Notes: generated from the letters alone by a model not told the origin. Shown: positions 47,269 through 56,469, numbered from the stretch's first letter. The stretch is 64,000 bases of DNA from Eubacterium minutum ATCC 700079 (GCA_003433295.1 CP016202.1:1275067-1339066), one strand, 5' to 3'. Made by a program: numbers and translations.

Positions 47269-48507
47269 GTGAAATCCTTACTTGTAAAGAATATAGGAGT
47301 TCTGCAGACCCCTGTGGGAAGTTACAGTCACAGAGGCAAAGAGCAGGGGGAAAACCTGAAGTTAAAAGATGCGGCAGTTTTCATCAGAAATGGCGTGATT
47401 GAGGAGATTACACACGATGGAGAACTGCCGAAACAGGCTGCGGATGCCGATGAAGTTATAGATGCAAATTTTAATCTGCTAACGCCGGGACTGGTCGATG
47501 GGCATACGCACATGGTGTTCGGCGGCTATCGCCAGCACGAAATCCCGATGAAGCTCAGAGGCGCAACGTATTTGGATATCCTGCGTGCAGGTGGGGGCAT
47601 CCTCGATACGGTTAGAAAAACGCGGGAGGCCACAGAGCAGGATCTCATATATAAGACGGGAAAATTTGTCGATGAGATGATGGCGCACGGCGTCACTACA
47701 TGCGAGGCGAAGAGCGGATACGGGCTTGACTTCGATAACGAGATCAAGATATTGTCGGTCATAAAAGCAGTAAATGAACGACATCCCATGGATATTGTCG
47801 CAACATTTATGGGACCGCATGCCGTCCCTGATGAATATAAGGGATGCGGAGACGACTACATAGATATGGTCTGCGAGAAGATGCTGCCTTACGTCAGGGA
47901 AAACGAACTTGCCGAATATGCCGACATATTCACCGAGGATTCGGTATTTAATTATGAACAGAGCAGAAGATACCTCGAGTGTGCCGGGGCGCTGGGCTTC
48001 GGGCTTAAAATACACGCGGACGAAATAGAGGCAATAGGCGGTTCAAAACTTGCCGGTGAGATGCGTGCGGTAAGCGCGGAACATCTTATTTCCATAGATG
48101 AAGAGGGAATCAAATCCATGGCAAAGGGTGGAACGACAGCCATGTGTCTGCCCGCAACATCGTTTTATCTCGGGGCGGATTACGCGCCTGCGCGGAAGAT
48201 GGTGGAAGCAGGCATTCCGGTGGCTGCGGCAAGCGACTTCAATCCCGGGTCCTGCCCGTCGATGAACCTGCAGTTTGTAATGAATCTGGCATGCATAAGG
48301 TACAGACTGCTGCCTGAGGAAGTGCTTACGGCCGTGACAATCAATCCCGCCTGCGCAATAGGCAGGGGCAAGAGAGTCGGAACGCTTGAGGCGGGCAAGC
48401 AGGCGGATCTTGTGATCTGGGATGCGCCGGATCTTGAGATGCTCTGCTATAGATTCGGTTCAAATCAGGTAAAGACCGTGATAAAGAAAGGAGAAAAAAT
48501 AAAATGA
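47269..48507 (+). CDS. hutI: Imidazolonepropionase
   Basis: The 412-residue amidohydrolase has V-D-G-H-T-H-M-V-F-G-G near the N-terminus, I-H-A-D-E and S-D-F-N-P-G-S, matching the HutI metal-binding residues. It opens the imidazolone ring to formiminoglutamate. The GTG at 47269 is preferred (aaggaag 8 bases upstream) over the in-frame ATG at 47197. It overlaps fchA by 4 bases. Confidence 0.93.
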   Translation: MKSLLVKNIGVLQTPVGSYSHRGKEQGENLKLKDAAVFIRNGVIEEITHDGELPKQAADADEVIDANFNLLTPGLVDGHTHMVFGGYRQHEIPMKLRGATYLDILRAGGGILDTVRKTREATEQDLIYKTGKFVDEMMAHGVTTCEAKSGYGLDFDNEIKILSVIKAVNERHPMDIVATFMGPHAVPDEYKGCGDDYIDMVCEKMLPYVRENELAEYADIFTEDSVFNYEQSRRYLECAGALGFGLKIHADEIEAIGGSKLAGEMRAVSAEHLISIDEEGIKSMAKGGTTAMCLPATSFYLGADYAPARKMVEAGIPVAAASDFNPGSCPSMNLQFVMNLACIRYRLLPEEVLTAVTINPACAIGRGKRVGTLEAGKQADLVIWDAPDLEMLCYRFGSNQVKTVIKKGEKIK

Positions 48508-49130
48508 AATTGGTTGATATGAAAATAACGGAGTTTCTGGATGTGCTTAAATCCGACGCACCCGCGCCGGGAGGCGGTTCTGCAAGCGCTCTTTCGGGAG
48601 CGCAAGGTTGCGCGCTTCTTATGATGGTCGCGGATCTTACGCTCGGCAAGGAGAAGTACAGGGATTTTGAGGAAATTTGTCTGCAGGCAAAGAAGAAGGG
48701 CCAGTCCCTGTATGAAGAACTGCGGGCATCGGTAGACAGAGATACGGAGGCATTTAATCTTATTTCCGCAGCGTTCAAACTGCCCAAAGACACCGATGAG
48801 GAAAAAGCGGTACGCAGGGCTGCGATTGCGGACGGCACCCTCACCGCCACGGAAGTTCCGTTCAACACGATGAAACTGGGATTTGAAGCACTGAAGCTCG
48901 TTGAAAGTCTCATAGGGAAGTCCAACCCGAACTGCTCGAGTGATCTTGGAGTCGGCGCCCTGCATCTGAAAGCGTGCATTGAGGGCTCATGGCTGAATGT
49001 AAAGATAAACCTGCCGGGAGTCAAGAACGAGGAAAAGGCGGCATACTTTGAGAAAGAGGGACGTTCTATGTATGAGGCATCGGAGAAAATAGCCGCAGAG
49101 TGCTTTGACAAAGTTTTAAAGGCCCTATAA
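48504..49130 (+). CDS. fchA: Formimino-THF cyclodeaminase / methenyl-THF cyclohydrolase family
   Basis: The 208-residue all-alpha protein has the FTCD C-terminal/FchA pattern: P-A-P-G-G-G-S-A-S-A near residue 20 and N-P/C-N-x-x-S-D-L-G-V-G-A-L near 150. It releases ammonia from formimino-THF to give methenyl-THF. Coupled to hutI by ATGA. Confidence 0.93.
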   Translation: MKLVDMKITEFLDVLKSDAPAPGGGSASALSGAQGCALLMMVADLTLGKEKYRDFEEICLQAKKKGQSLYEELRASVDRDTEAFNLISAAFKLPKDTDEEKAVRRAAIADGTLTATEVPFNTMKLGFEALKLVESLIGKSNPNCSSDLGVGALHLKACIEGSWLNVKINLPGVKNEEKAAYFEKEGRSMYEASEKIAAECFDKVLKAL

Positions 49131-49266
49131 ACAAATGCCGGATATAAGACATACACCGAACATAAGACGTACATAAGTAAATAAAGCGTATCGGAAACGC
49201 ACATAAAGCGGAAAAAATTAGGATAAAAAATTGAGATATAATATTTGAGAACATGAGGAGGTTATA

Positions 49267-50175
49267 ATGGCACAGATTATTGAAAGCATACCGAATATCA
49301 GCGAAGGAAGAAGGCCGGAAGTTGTCGAGGCTTGCGTCGATGAGATAAGAAATACCGCGGGCTGCACATTGCTTGACTATTCTTCAGATGAGAGTCATAA
49401 CCGTTCAGTCATAACGTATATAGGCGATGCCAAGGCGGTGGAAGAGGCGAGCGTCAGACTGGTAAAGAAAGCTGCGGAACTCATAGATTTGACAAAACAT
49501 GAGGGCGAGCATCCGAGAATGGGAGCTGTTGACGTAATGCCTTTTCTTCCCATAAAGGACTGTACAACGGAAGATTGTGTGGAACTTTCAAAAGTTGTGG
49601 GAAAGAGGATTGCTGAGGAAGCCAAGGTTCCGGTTTTCCTTTATGAGAGTTCGGCGACAAGACCTGAACGACAGAATCTCGTCAAGATTCGCAAAGGACA
49701 GTTTGAGGGCATGGCGGAAAAAGTGAAAGAGGCGGACTGGGAGCCTGACTTCGGCGGACGCACAATCCATCCTAAGGCGGGAGTAATCGCAGTGGGCGCA
49801 AGACCTCCTCTCGTGGCATTCAATCTGAATCTCGACACCGACAATGTGGAGATTGCCAAGAACATAGCGAAGATAATCAGAGAGAAGGACGGTGGATTCA
49901 AGTGCGTCAAGTCCATGGGATTTGAAATCGTGGAAGAGGATACCGGAAAGAAATACGCTCAGGTTTCATGCAACATGACCAATTATGAACAGACGCCGCT
50001 TTACAGGGTAGTGGAAACGGTCAAAACCGAAGCGGCAAGGTACGGCGTACGCGTGACAGGCACAGAGATAATCGGACTTTGCCCTATGAAAGCCCTCTCT
50101 GACTGCGCCGAGTATTACATGCAGATCAACGGCTTTGATTTCCGCAAGCAGGTACTTGAGAATCATATACTCTGA
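49267..50175 (+). CDS. ftcD: Glutamate formimidoyltransferase
   Basis: The 302-residue protein has the FTCD N-domain: E-x-I-P-N-I-S-E-G-R near the start, H-N-R-S-V-I-T, E-H-P-R-M-G-A-V-D-V and a C-terminal F-D-x-R-K-Q end. It moves the formimino group from formiminoglutamate to THF and releases glutamate. In animals both activities are one polypeptide. Here they are separate. The 136 bp before it contain a ttgagatataat-like sequence, so it may also have its own promoter. Confidence 0.95.
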   Translation: MAQIIESIPNISEGRRPEVVEACVDEIRNTAGCTLLDYSSDESHNRSVITYIGDAKAVEEASVRLVKKAAELIDLTKHEGEHPRMGAVDVMPFLPIKDCTTEDCVELSKVVGKRIAEEAKVPVFLYESSATRPERQNLVKIRKGQFEGMAEKVKEADWEPDFGGRTIHPKAGVIAVGARPPLVAFNLNLDTDNVEIAKNIAKIIREKDGGFKCVKSMGFEIVEEDTGKKYAQVSCNMTNYEQTPLYRVVETVKTEAARYGVRVTGTEIIGLCPMKALSDCAEYYMQINGFDFRKQVLENHIL

Positions 50176-50581
50176 TGCCGGAAGCGAACTCTACGACCCG
50201 ACACCGGAGTTTCTGAATTCCACTCGCATCGTGAGCGGGTGTGGTCGCATCCGCCTTTGATCCGTGCGGATCGCGCCTTAAAAAATGCAATGAGAAAAAG
50301 GGAAATCCCCCCGTCAAAGACGGGGGGATTTCCCTGAAAGTGTGTGTATTCAATAAAAGAAGGAAAGTTGGTATATAGATACCAAACTCTTTTACACTCA
50401 CAGTATAACCCGCAAATGTGATGAACGTGTGAAAGAAACAAAACTTATTTGAAAAAGTTATCACCGCTTTTAAGGTTTCAGATAATTGCTTCGGGGTACG
50501 ATCGCGCATCAGGCTTAAACCCGCCAATTTACAACCGCGGAAAAGCGGATGCATGCGCATGATCCGGGACGCTTTAAGAAG
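50176..50581. other. 406-bp intergenic region downstream of ftcD
   Basis: It contains a perfect 16-bp stem hairpin (50300-50334) and otherwise no gene I can support. Confidence 0.6.
50300..50334 (-). terminator. Perfect 16-bp hairpin terminator (minus-strand orientation)
   Basis: gggaaatccccccgtc (50300-50315), a 3-base loop and its exact complement. The U-run lies on the minus strand side (ctttttctc), so it best fits the minus-strand lipoprotein transcript, although it may also slow ftcD read-through. Confidence 0.75.
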
Positions 50582-51013
50582 TCAACGGCCGTAACTCCAT
50601 TGAATTCTGTCACCGTCGGCGAGTTTTTTTTCCGAAGGCAGTGAGTTTATTGCTTTGCCGTTCACTTTAAAGTTCCAGCGCTTGCCTTTCCTGTCTTTGC
50701 CGGTGTTTTTTACATTGTTTATTCCGATTACGGTGTTGCTGGTCGTGTCAATCAGTAGAGGGATTTCAGCAAGACTTGCGTACAATTCTGTCGCCTCCAG
50801 CACGTTGGAACCTTTTTCGACCTTAAACTTGAAGTTCTCCATGTCAGGTATCTTCGCACCGGAGGGGTAATCGACGGAAATCATGACCTCTATGGGGTGA
50901 ACCACGTTTTTCTGTTTATCATCCTTGCCGCAGCCGGTAAAAACGACTGCCGTGAACAGTAGAAAGACAAGCAGAGCGGGTATTGAAACTGTCTTTTTCA
51001 TATTCTTATACAT
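50582..51013 (-). CDS. DUF4430 lipoprotein
   Basis: The 143-residue protein has a lipoprotein signal peptide with lipobox F-T-G-C-G, so the mature protein is membrane-anchored from the cysteine near residue 28. The mature part matches DUF4430: D-Y-P-S-G, W-N-F-K-V-N-G-K and D-G-D-R-I-Q-W-S-Y. Related domains bind corrinoids or sit in surface proteins. Its role here is unknown. ATG 51013 has an aagga site. A later ATG at 51001 is less likely. Confidence 0.75.
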   Translation of the reverse strand: MYKNMKKTVSIPALLVFLLFTAVVFTGCGKDDKQKNVVHPIEVMISVDYPSGAKIPDMENFKFKVEKGSNVLEATELYASLAEIPLLIDTTSNTVIGINNVKNTGKDRKGKRWNFKVNGKAINSLPSEKKLADGDRIQWSYGR

Positions 51014-51026
51014 TGAGGATTCCTTT

Positions 51027-51158
51027 TTACATTTTGCGATCCGGAGGAAAGCGCCTGTTTCACATTTTGCAATCCGGAGAAAAGCGCCTGTTTCACATTT
51101 TACAATCCGGAGGAAAGTGCCTGTTTTATATTTTGTGATCTAAAAGAAAGCGCCTGTG
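51027..51158 (-). repeat. Four 33-bp units: ecsC 3' end repeated three times beyond its stop
   Basis: Unit borders are 51126-51158 (the real gene end), 51093-51125, 51060-51092 and 51027-51059. Each unit on the minus strand is 11 codons ending in a stop, for example N-R-H-F-P-P-D-C-K-M-stop and N-R-R-F-S-P-D-C-K-M-stop. All stops are in frame with ecsC. Confidence 0.93.
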
Positions 51159-51902
51159 ATATTTCAATTTGGCGTATTTGAGTATTTTTTTCATGTAGAC
51201 GGCATTGAAAGCGCCGCCTACCACGCCTACAATCGGTATCGTCTGCAGAAACTTCATATATAGAAGTTCTGCGGAAAGTGAGGCGGAAGAAAGAGCGATC
51301 TGCGCCTCGCGTTCATAGTCGTCCGGCAGAGATTTATCCACGATGAATCGGTTCAGTCGGCTGTTTTCTTCATCGAGCTTTTTCCCGAAAGAGAGCGCGA
51401 CCTCGATTATCTTGAGGATAAAGAATTTTTCTTCCTCGGTTTCATACTCATAGCCGAAGTTAAGAGCCACCTGATAAATTCCTTTCAGCATCGTTCCCGT
51501 GAATATGGCTATATCCGGGATGCCTATACCGGCAAGTCCCATTCCTATGCCGGCGCCACCGGACAAAAGAAGATTCATGTTCCCTGAGCTGCCGGCGCTC
51601 TTCGGGAACTTGCGTAGAGAGGAAAGGTCGCCTTTGTTGTCCGCGCTCTCTTTATAGTCGCGGAACCTCTCGTCAATGCTCTCCTTATCGTAAGTCTTTT
51701 CTATTATGGATGTGCCTTTTTCAAATATCACTTCAAAGGCTTTGGCAAATGCTTTGTTCAACTTGTTCTGCATGTTTTCGGGAATCTTTTTTGACAAAAA
51801 GGCGGTCATCTTGGAGTTTTTCTTGAAACGTCCTTTGTGTATGTAGGCATATTCCATGCGCTGCATGCGATTCCATTCTTTTTGCCAAGCATTTAAAACC
51901 AT
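51126..51902 (-). CDS. EcsC-family protein
   Basis: The 258-residue protein has the EcsC glycine-rich segment (G-G-A-G-I-G-M-G-L-A-G-I-G-I-P-D near residue 117) and a hydrophobic stretch suggesting membrane association, then E-E-E-K-F-F-I-L-K-I. Function of the family is unclear. Bacillus EcsC is encoded with an ABC transporter, absent here. No strong ribosome site was noted before the ATG at 51902. The last 11 codons, including the stop, are repeated three more times downstream. Confidence 0.8.
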   Translation of the reverse strand: MVLNAWQKEWNRMQRMEYAYIHKGRFKKNSKMTAFLSKKIPENMQNKLNKAFAKAFEVIFEKGTSIIEKTYDKESIDERFRDYKESADNKGDLSSLRKFPKSAGSSGNMNLLLSGGAGIGMGLAGIGIPDIAIFTGTMLKGIYQVALNFGYEYETEEEKFFILKIIEVALSFGKKLDEENSRLNRFIVDKSLPDDYEREAQIALSSASLSAELLYMKFLQTIPIVGVVGGAFNAVYMKKILKYAKLKYHRRFLLDHKI

Positions 51903-51993
51903 CGGATCCCCTTATCTGCATTACAATCATTCTGTATCACAATGTTGAAAAAGTTCAACTTCACGTTTTCGTTTCACAATAGATTTAGATATA

Positions 51994-52076
51994 TTTACAA
52001 ATCCTTCGGGGATTTTCCTTTAGGATTATTTTACAAATCCTTCGGGGATTTTCCTTTAGGATTATTTTACGAATAC
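51994..52076 (-). repeat. 36-bp tandem repeats: alr 3' end duplicated
   Basis: Two almost identical 36-bp units (51994-52029 and 52030-52065) continue the pattern of the alr 3' end, whose diverged copy begins at 52066. The alr stop (52062-52064) recurs 36 bp away at 52026-52028. Confidence 0.88.
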
Positions 52077-53201
52077 CTTCGGGAGTCTTTGCCCGAAAGC
52101 ACAGGTGATTTCATAGTTTATCGTTCCCGTTGCGTTTGCAATATCCTCCGCGGAAATCGTATTTACACCGTCTGAACCCATCACTATGATTTCATCGCCA
52201 ACCTTTACGTTAGGAACGTCCGTCACGTCCACCATGAACTGATCCATGCAGATATTTCCTGCGACCTTGCACATATGACCGTTTACTATAACCTTGGCGT
52301 TTGCCGAAAACGGGCGAGGATATCCGTCTGCATATCCGAGTCCTATTGTGGCAATCGTGGACGGCCTTTCCGCAATAAACTTTCTGGCGTATCCGCACGA
52401 AAAGCCGACAGGTACATATTTCAAATGCAGTATGTTGGCCTTTATCTGCATGACAGGTTTAATATCAAGCTGATTCCTGTCAACTTCCTGAGAAGGATAT
52501 TGACCGTAGAGGATTATACCCGGGCGGCAGCCGTCAAACAGGAGAGTAGGAAGTTCCATAATCGATGCGCTGTTTGCGAGGGTTCTGAAAGAAAGAGGAA
52601 TACCCGCCTGCGTGACAGCCTCATAAAATTTGTTATATTTCATCTCCTGTTGATGCGCAAACGTTTTGTCATACGCATCGGCAGTGGCCATGTGCGAGAA
52701 AAGGCCTAAAATACGGACGTTCGGAAGAACGGCGATTTTCTTGATGTCTTCAATCGCATAATTGTAATCATCGGCGAGGTATCCGATTCTTCCCATTCCG
52801 GTATCCACCGTGATAAGGCAATCGACGTATTTTCCCTTGGCAGCCGCGGCGTCGCTGATAGCTTTGGCATTGGAGGAGTCGCAGATTACCGGTATTATGT
52901 CATAGTCTATCAGAGTATCCGCATACATGTCCGGGGTAAGACCGAGACAGATGATTCGTTCGCCGGCGCCGGCGTTGCGTAGTTCGATTGCTTCCTGGAG
53001 CGTAGCGATTGCAAAGGTTTTAACTCCGTTTTTTCTTAAAACTTCCGCACATTGGATCGCGCCGTGCCCATATCCGTCCGCTTTTATAACGCCGATAAAT
53101 TCTCTGTCATTTCCCATTTTGGCTCTGATCTGTTTTACATTGTAGTCAAAGTTCTTCAAGTTTATCTCTGCCCATGCGGCTCTCAGTGCTTCCTTGTACA
53201 T
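52062..53201 (-). CDS. alr: Alanine racemase
   Basis: The 379-residue PLP enzyme has the cofactor lysine in V-I-K-A-D-G-Y-G-H-G-A near residue 38, and a C-terminal domain containing the second catalytic Tyr region. It makes D-alanine for peptidoglycan. An upstream ATG at 53222 is in frame. 53201 has aaagga upstream. The C-terminus G-Q-R-L-P-K-V-F-V-K is followed by two tandem copies of its coding end. Confidence 0.95.
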   Translation of the reverse strand: MYKEALRAAWAEINLKNFDYNVKQIRAKMGNDREFIGVIKADGYGHGAIQCAEVLRKNGVKTFAIATLQEAIELRNAGAGERIICLGLTPDMYADTLIDYDIIPVICDSSNAKAISDAAAAKGKYVDCLITVDTGMGRIGYLADDYNYAIEDIKKIAVLPNVRILGLFSHMATADAYDKTFAHQQEMKYNKFYEAVTQAGIPLSFRTLANSASIMELPTLLFDGCRPGIILYGQYPSQEVDRNQLDIKPVMQIKANILHLKYVPVGFSCGYARKFIAERPSTIATIGLGYADGYPRPFSANAKVIVNGHMCKVAGNICMDQFMVDVTDVPNVKVGDEIIVMGSDGVNTISAEDIANATGTINYEITCAFGQRLPKVFVK

Positions 53202-53304
53202 AATTATACCTGTTCCTTTCATGTTTTGAGTTATATTAAATTATACATTGTATGACTTGATATGACTTGAGTCAGTGAAAATATCCGCTCACCTTGTCAG
53301 GCGT

Positions 53305-54594
53305 CTAAATCAACGGTGTCCGCGAGATTATGTCTTCCCGCGCAGGTCCGTTTGACAGCAGTGTGATCGGTACGCCTATGCGACTCTCGATTTCGTTTAC
53401 GTATTCCCTGCATTCGACCGGCAGTTTATCAAAATCTCTGATCCCCGTTATGTCAGATTTCCAGCCTTTCAATTTCTTCAGTACCGGTTTGGCTTTATAA
53501 AGATACGTGGTGTTCGGAAAATCTTCGTGAACCTTTCCGTCGATTTCGTATCCAATGCAAATTGGAATTTCATCGAGATAGCCGAGGGGATCTAAAACCG
53601 TGAGCGCAACCTGTGTGGCACCCTGAATCCTGCACCCGTACCGGGAAGCGACGCAATCATACCAACCCACTCGCCTCGGACGGCCTGTGGTTGCGCCGTA
53701 TTCGCCGCCGTCACCGCCGCGTTTTCTGAGGTCTTCCGCCTCATCCCCGAATATTTCGCTGACAAAAGCGCCCGCACCCACGGCGGAAGAATATGCCTTG
53801 GTAACGGCAATGACTTCCTTTATTTCATATGGTGGAATCCCCGCACCGCAGGCGCCGCCGCCCGCAATCGTGTTTGATGATGTTACCATCGGATAAATGC
53901 CGTGATCGATGTCTTTCATCGAACCGAGCTGTCCCTCAAGAAGAATGTTCTGGCCTGCGGACACCGCATCGTATAAAAATGCAGTCGTATTCGCCACATA
54001 GGGTTTTACCATCTCCCTGTATTCCATCATGGTTCGGAAAATATCGTCGGGATTCAGTGCCGGCTTATTGTAAAGATGCCTGATCAGTGTGTTTTTGATC
54101 GTGCATACGTTCTCTATTCGTTCGCGCAGAGCCTTTTCCGGCATGAAAAGTTCATTCACCTGAAACCCTATCTTTGCATATTTATCCGAGTAGCACGGAG
54201 CTATCCCCGACTTGGTGGAGCCGAAAGATTTTCCGGCAAGTCGCTCTTCCTCATATGAGTCGAGCAGAATATGGTACGGCATGACAATCTGCGCACGATC
54301 CGAAACGAGAATGTTGGGCATGGGAACGCCTTTTTCCACAATGCCTGCAATCTCTTCTATAAGTTTGGGTATGTTGAGCGCAACACCGTTACCGAGAATA
54401 CAGGTCGTGTGTCCGTAAAAGACCCCGGACGGGAGCATATGTAGCGGAAACTTACCATATTCGTTTTTTATCGTGTGGCCGGCATTGCTGCCTCCCTGAA
54501 AACGAACAACCACATCGGCTTCACTTGCGAGCGTATCGGTAATTTTGCCTTTCCCCTCGTCTCCCCAGTTTACACCGACAATTGCTTTGATCAT
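53305..54594 (-). CDS. purA: Adenylosuccinate synthetase
   Basis: The 429-residue enzyme has the GTP-binding G-V-N-W-G-D-E-G-K-G-K near the N-terminus, G-S-T-K-S-G-I-A-P-C-Y, and S-N-T-I-A-G-G-A. It joins IMP and aspartate with GTP. The ATG follows a ggagg site. purB lies directly upstream, giving both last steps to AMP. Downstream is alr. Confidence 0.97.
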   Translation of the reverse strand: MIKAIVGVNWGDEGKGKITDTLASEADVVVRFQGGSNAGHTIKNEYGKFPLHMLPSGVFYGHTTCILGNGVALNIPKLIEEIAGIVEKGVPMPNILVSDRAQIVMPYHILLDSYEEERLAGKSFGSTKSGIAPCYSDKYAKIGFQVNELFMPEKALRERIENVCTIKNTLIRHLYNKPALNPDDIFRTMMEYREMVKPYVANTTAFLYDAVSAGQNILLEGQLGSMKDIDHGIYPMVTSSNTIAGGGACGAGIPPYEIKEVIAVTKAYSSAVGAGAFVSEIFGDEAEDLRKRGGDGGEYGATTGRPRRVGWYDCVASRYGCRIQGATQVALTVLDPLGYLDEIPICIGYEIDGKVHEDFPNTTYLYKAKPVLKKLKGWKSDITGIRDFDKLPVECREYVNEIESRIGVPITLLSNGPAREDIISRTPLI

Positions 54595-54612
54595 AAAAAT
54601 TCCTCCTGTTCG

Positions 54613-54780
54613 CTATACGTTGATTTCCGCTTCAAGCGTCTGTGACATCTTCTTTCTGTGGCAGACGCATTTTCAAAGCATTATACGTTTATACGTTGAT
54701 TTCTGCTTCAAGCGTCTGTGACATCTTCTTTCTGTGTCGGACGCATTGTTCAAAGCATTATACGTTGATTTCCGCTTCAA
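54613..54780 (-). repeat. 69-bp tandem copies of the purB 3' end
   Basis: The purB end (stop at 54758-54760) recurs at 54689-54691 and 54613-54615, each again coding E-A-E-I-N-V followed by a stop on the minus strand. The first period is 69 bp and the second 76 (69 plus a 7-bp duplication). The copies fill the purB-purA space. Confidence 0.93.
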
Positions 54781-56191
54781 GTCCCAAAACATCCCGGTTT
54801 GCGGAGAGAATCGGTTTGATTACCTGATCGAGAAACTCGGTGGTCTGCTCTGCGGCTCTGCCTATATAATTTTCCGGTTTCATGACTTTCTGAAGATCCT
54901 CTTTGCTTATGTTGAAAGCGGGATCCGACGCGATTCTGTCCAAAAGATCGTTCGGTTTTCCCTCTTCCTTGACGGTCCTTCCGGCTTCCATGGATAAAGT
55001 CCTTATCTTTTCATGAAGTTCCTGTCTGTCGCCGCCTGCCTTTACGGCGTCCATGAGGATATTCTCTGTTGCCATGAAAGGAAGCTCTGCCATCAGATGA
55101 GCATCTATTACCTTAGGGTATACGACAAGCCCGGAGGAGACATTTATATAAAGTTCCAGAATGCTGTCTGTTGCGAGAAAGGCCTCGGACATACTGATCC
55201 GCTTGTTCGCGGAATCGTCGAGAGTCCTCTCGAACCACTGCGTCGCTGCTGTCAGCTGCGGGTTCATCGCATCGCTCATAACGTAATTTGCGAGCGCGGC
55301 CATACGTTCGGATCGCATCGGATTTCTTTTGTATGCCATCGCGGATGAGCCTATCTGGTTTTTTTCAAAAGGTTCTTCGACTTCTTTCATGTGCTGCAGA
55401 AGTCGTATGTCGTTGCTGAATTTATGCGCTGACTGGGCAATTCCTGCGAGCAGATTGAGTATCCTACTGTCAATTTTTCTTGAATATGTCTGACCCGAAA
55501 CGGGGTAGCAGTCTTTGAATCCCATCTTTTCGGCGATTTTCTTGTCGAGCAGTTTGCATTTTTGGTGGTCGCCCGCAAAAAGCTCAAGAAAAGATGCCTG
55601 CGTTCCCGTGGTTCCCTTGCATCCGAGCAGTTTAAAGGTGCTCAGCAGGTAGTCGAGATCCTCAAGATCTATGAGAAGGTCATTGATCCAAAGAGTTGCG
55701 CGTTTGCCGACACTGGTAGGCTGTGCGGCCTGATAATGGGTAAACGCCAGGCAAGGTTGAGCTTTATACCGGTCGGCAAACCCGGAAAGTCTGTGAATGG
55801 TATTTATGAGTTTTTTTCTTATCAGCTGCAGTCCCTCATACATGATGATGAGATCCGTGTTATCACCTATGTAGCAGGAGGTTGCGCCGAGATGTATTAT
55901 CCCCTTTGCGTTCGGGCATTGCGTGCCGTAAGCGTACACGTGAGCCATGACATCGTGTCTTACGATCTTCTCTCGTTCTTCTGCGACCGAATAGTTGATG
56001 TCGTCTTTGTGTGCCGCAAGTTCGTCTATCTGTTTTTGCGTAATATCAAGTCCCAACTCTTTTTCCGATTCCGCAAGGGCGATCCATAGCCTGCGCCATG
56101 TCCGAAACTTCTTTTCCGGTGAAAACAGGTATTTCATCTCTTTGCTCGGATAGCGCTCGGAAAGCGGACTTATATATCCTGTATATGTCAT
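54758..56191 (-). CDS. purB: Adenylosuccinate lyase
   Basis: The 477-residue fumarase/aspartase-superfamily enzyme has G-A-T-S-C-Y-I-G-D-N near residue 107 and the signature G-S-S-A-M-A-Y-K-R-N-P-M-R-S-E near 285. It splits adenylosuccinate and SAICAR. ATG 56191 (M-T-Y-T-G-Y-I-S) is preferred for its ggaggaa. An upstream ATG at 56227 is in frame. The 3' end is repeated twice downstream. Confidence 0.96.
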   Translation of the reverse strand: MTYTGYISPLSERYPSKEMKYLFSPEKKFRTWRRLWIALAESEKELGLDITQKQIDELAAHKDDINYSVAEEREKIVRHDVMAHVYAYGTQCPNAKGIIHLGATSCYIGDNTDLIIMYEGLQLIRKKLINTIHRLSGFADRYKAQPCLAFTHYQAAQPTSVGKRATLWINDLLIDLEDLDYLLSTFKLLGCKGTTGTQASFLELFAGDHQKCKLLDKKIAEKMGFKDCYPVSGQTYSRKIDSRILNLLAGIAQSAHKFSNDIRLLQHMKEVEEPFEKNQIGSSAMAYKRNPMRSERMAALANYVMSDAMNPQLTAATQWFERTLDDSANKRISMSEAFLATDSILELYINVSSGLVVYPKVIDAHLMAELPFMATENILMDAVKAGGDRQELHEKIRTLSMEAGRTVKEEGKPNDLLDRIASDPAFNISKEDLQKVMKPENYIGRAAEQTTEFLDQVIKPILSANRDVLGLEAEINV

Positions 56192-56362
56192 TTGATTTCC
56201 TCCAAAAGGCAATTTGTCAAAAGGCAAATTGCATGTTTTGTCAAATATCCCACAGTCAATATGGTTTCCTCCATCGCTTCGGATAATTGAACCGACTACA
56301 ATTATAGCAATTTAGGGGGAGTATTTCAAGGAAGACGGGCGGATTGCCCGCGATGAAGCCTT

Positions 56363-56453
56363 GCCGGATGTCCCTGTCCGTATTTTACAAGGAAATCTGA
56401 AATCCGTTCATATGTAATGCCGGAGAAAAACTTCGCAAAAGCTTGACACTGTC
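56363..56453. repeat. Dispersed repeat, copy B
   Basis: About 91 bp, nearly identical to copy A at 37432-37523. The CTTGACA end is followed by a second cttgacagcgtc about 27 bp on. Confidence 0.9.
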
Positions 56454-56469
56454 TAAAACCTCGTAAAAC

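Noticed and set aside
51027-51158. 33-bp repeats considered as a CRISPR array
   Set aside because: Units abut with no variable spacers and match the end of ecsC in frame.
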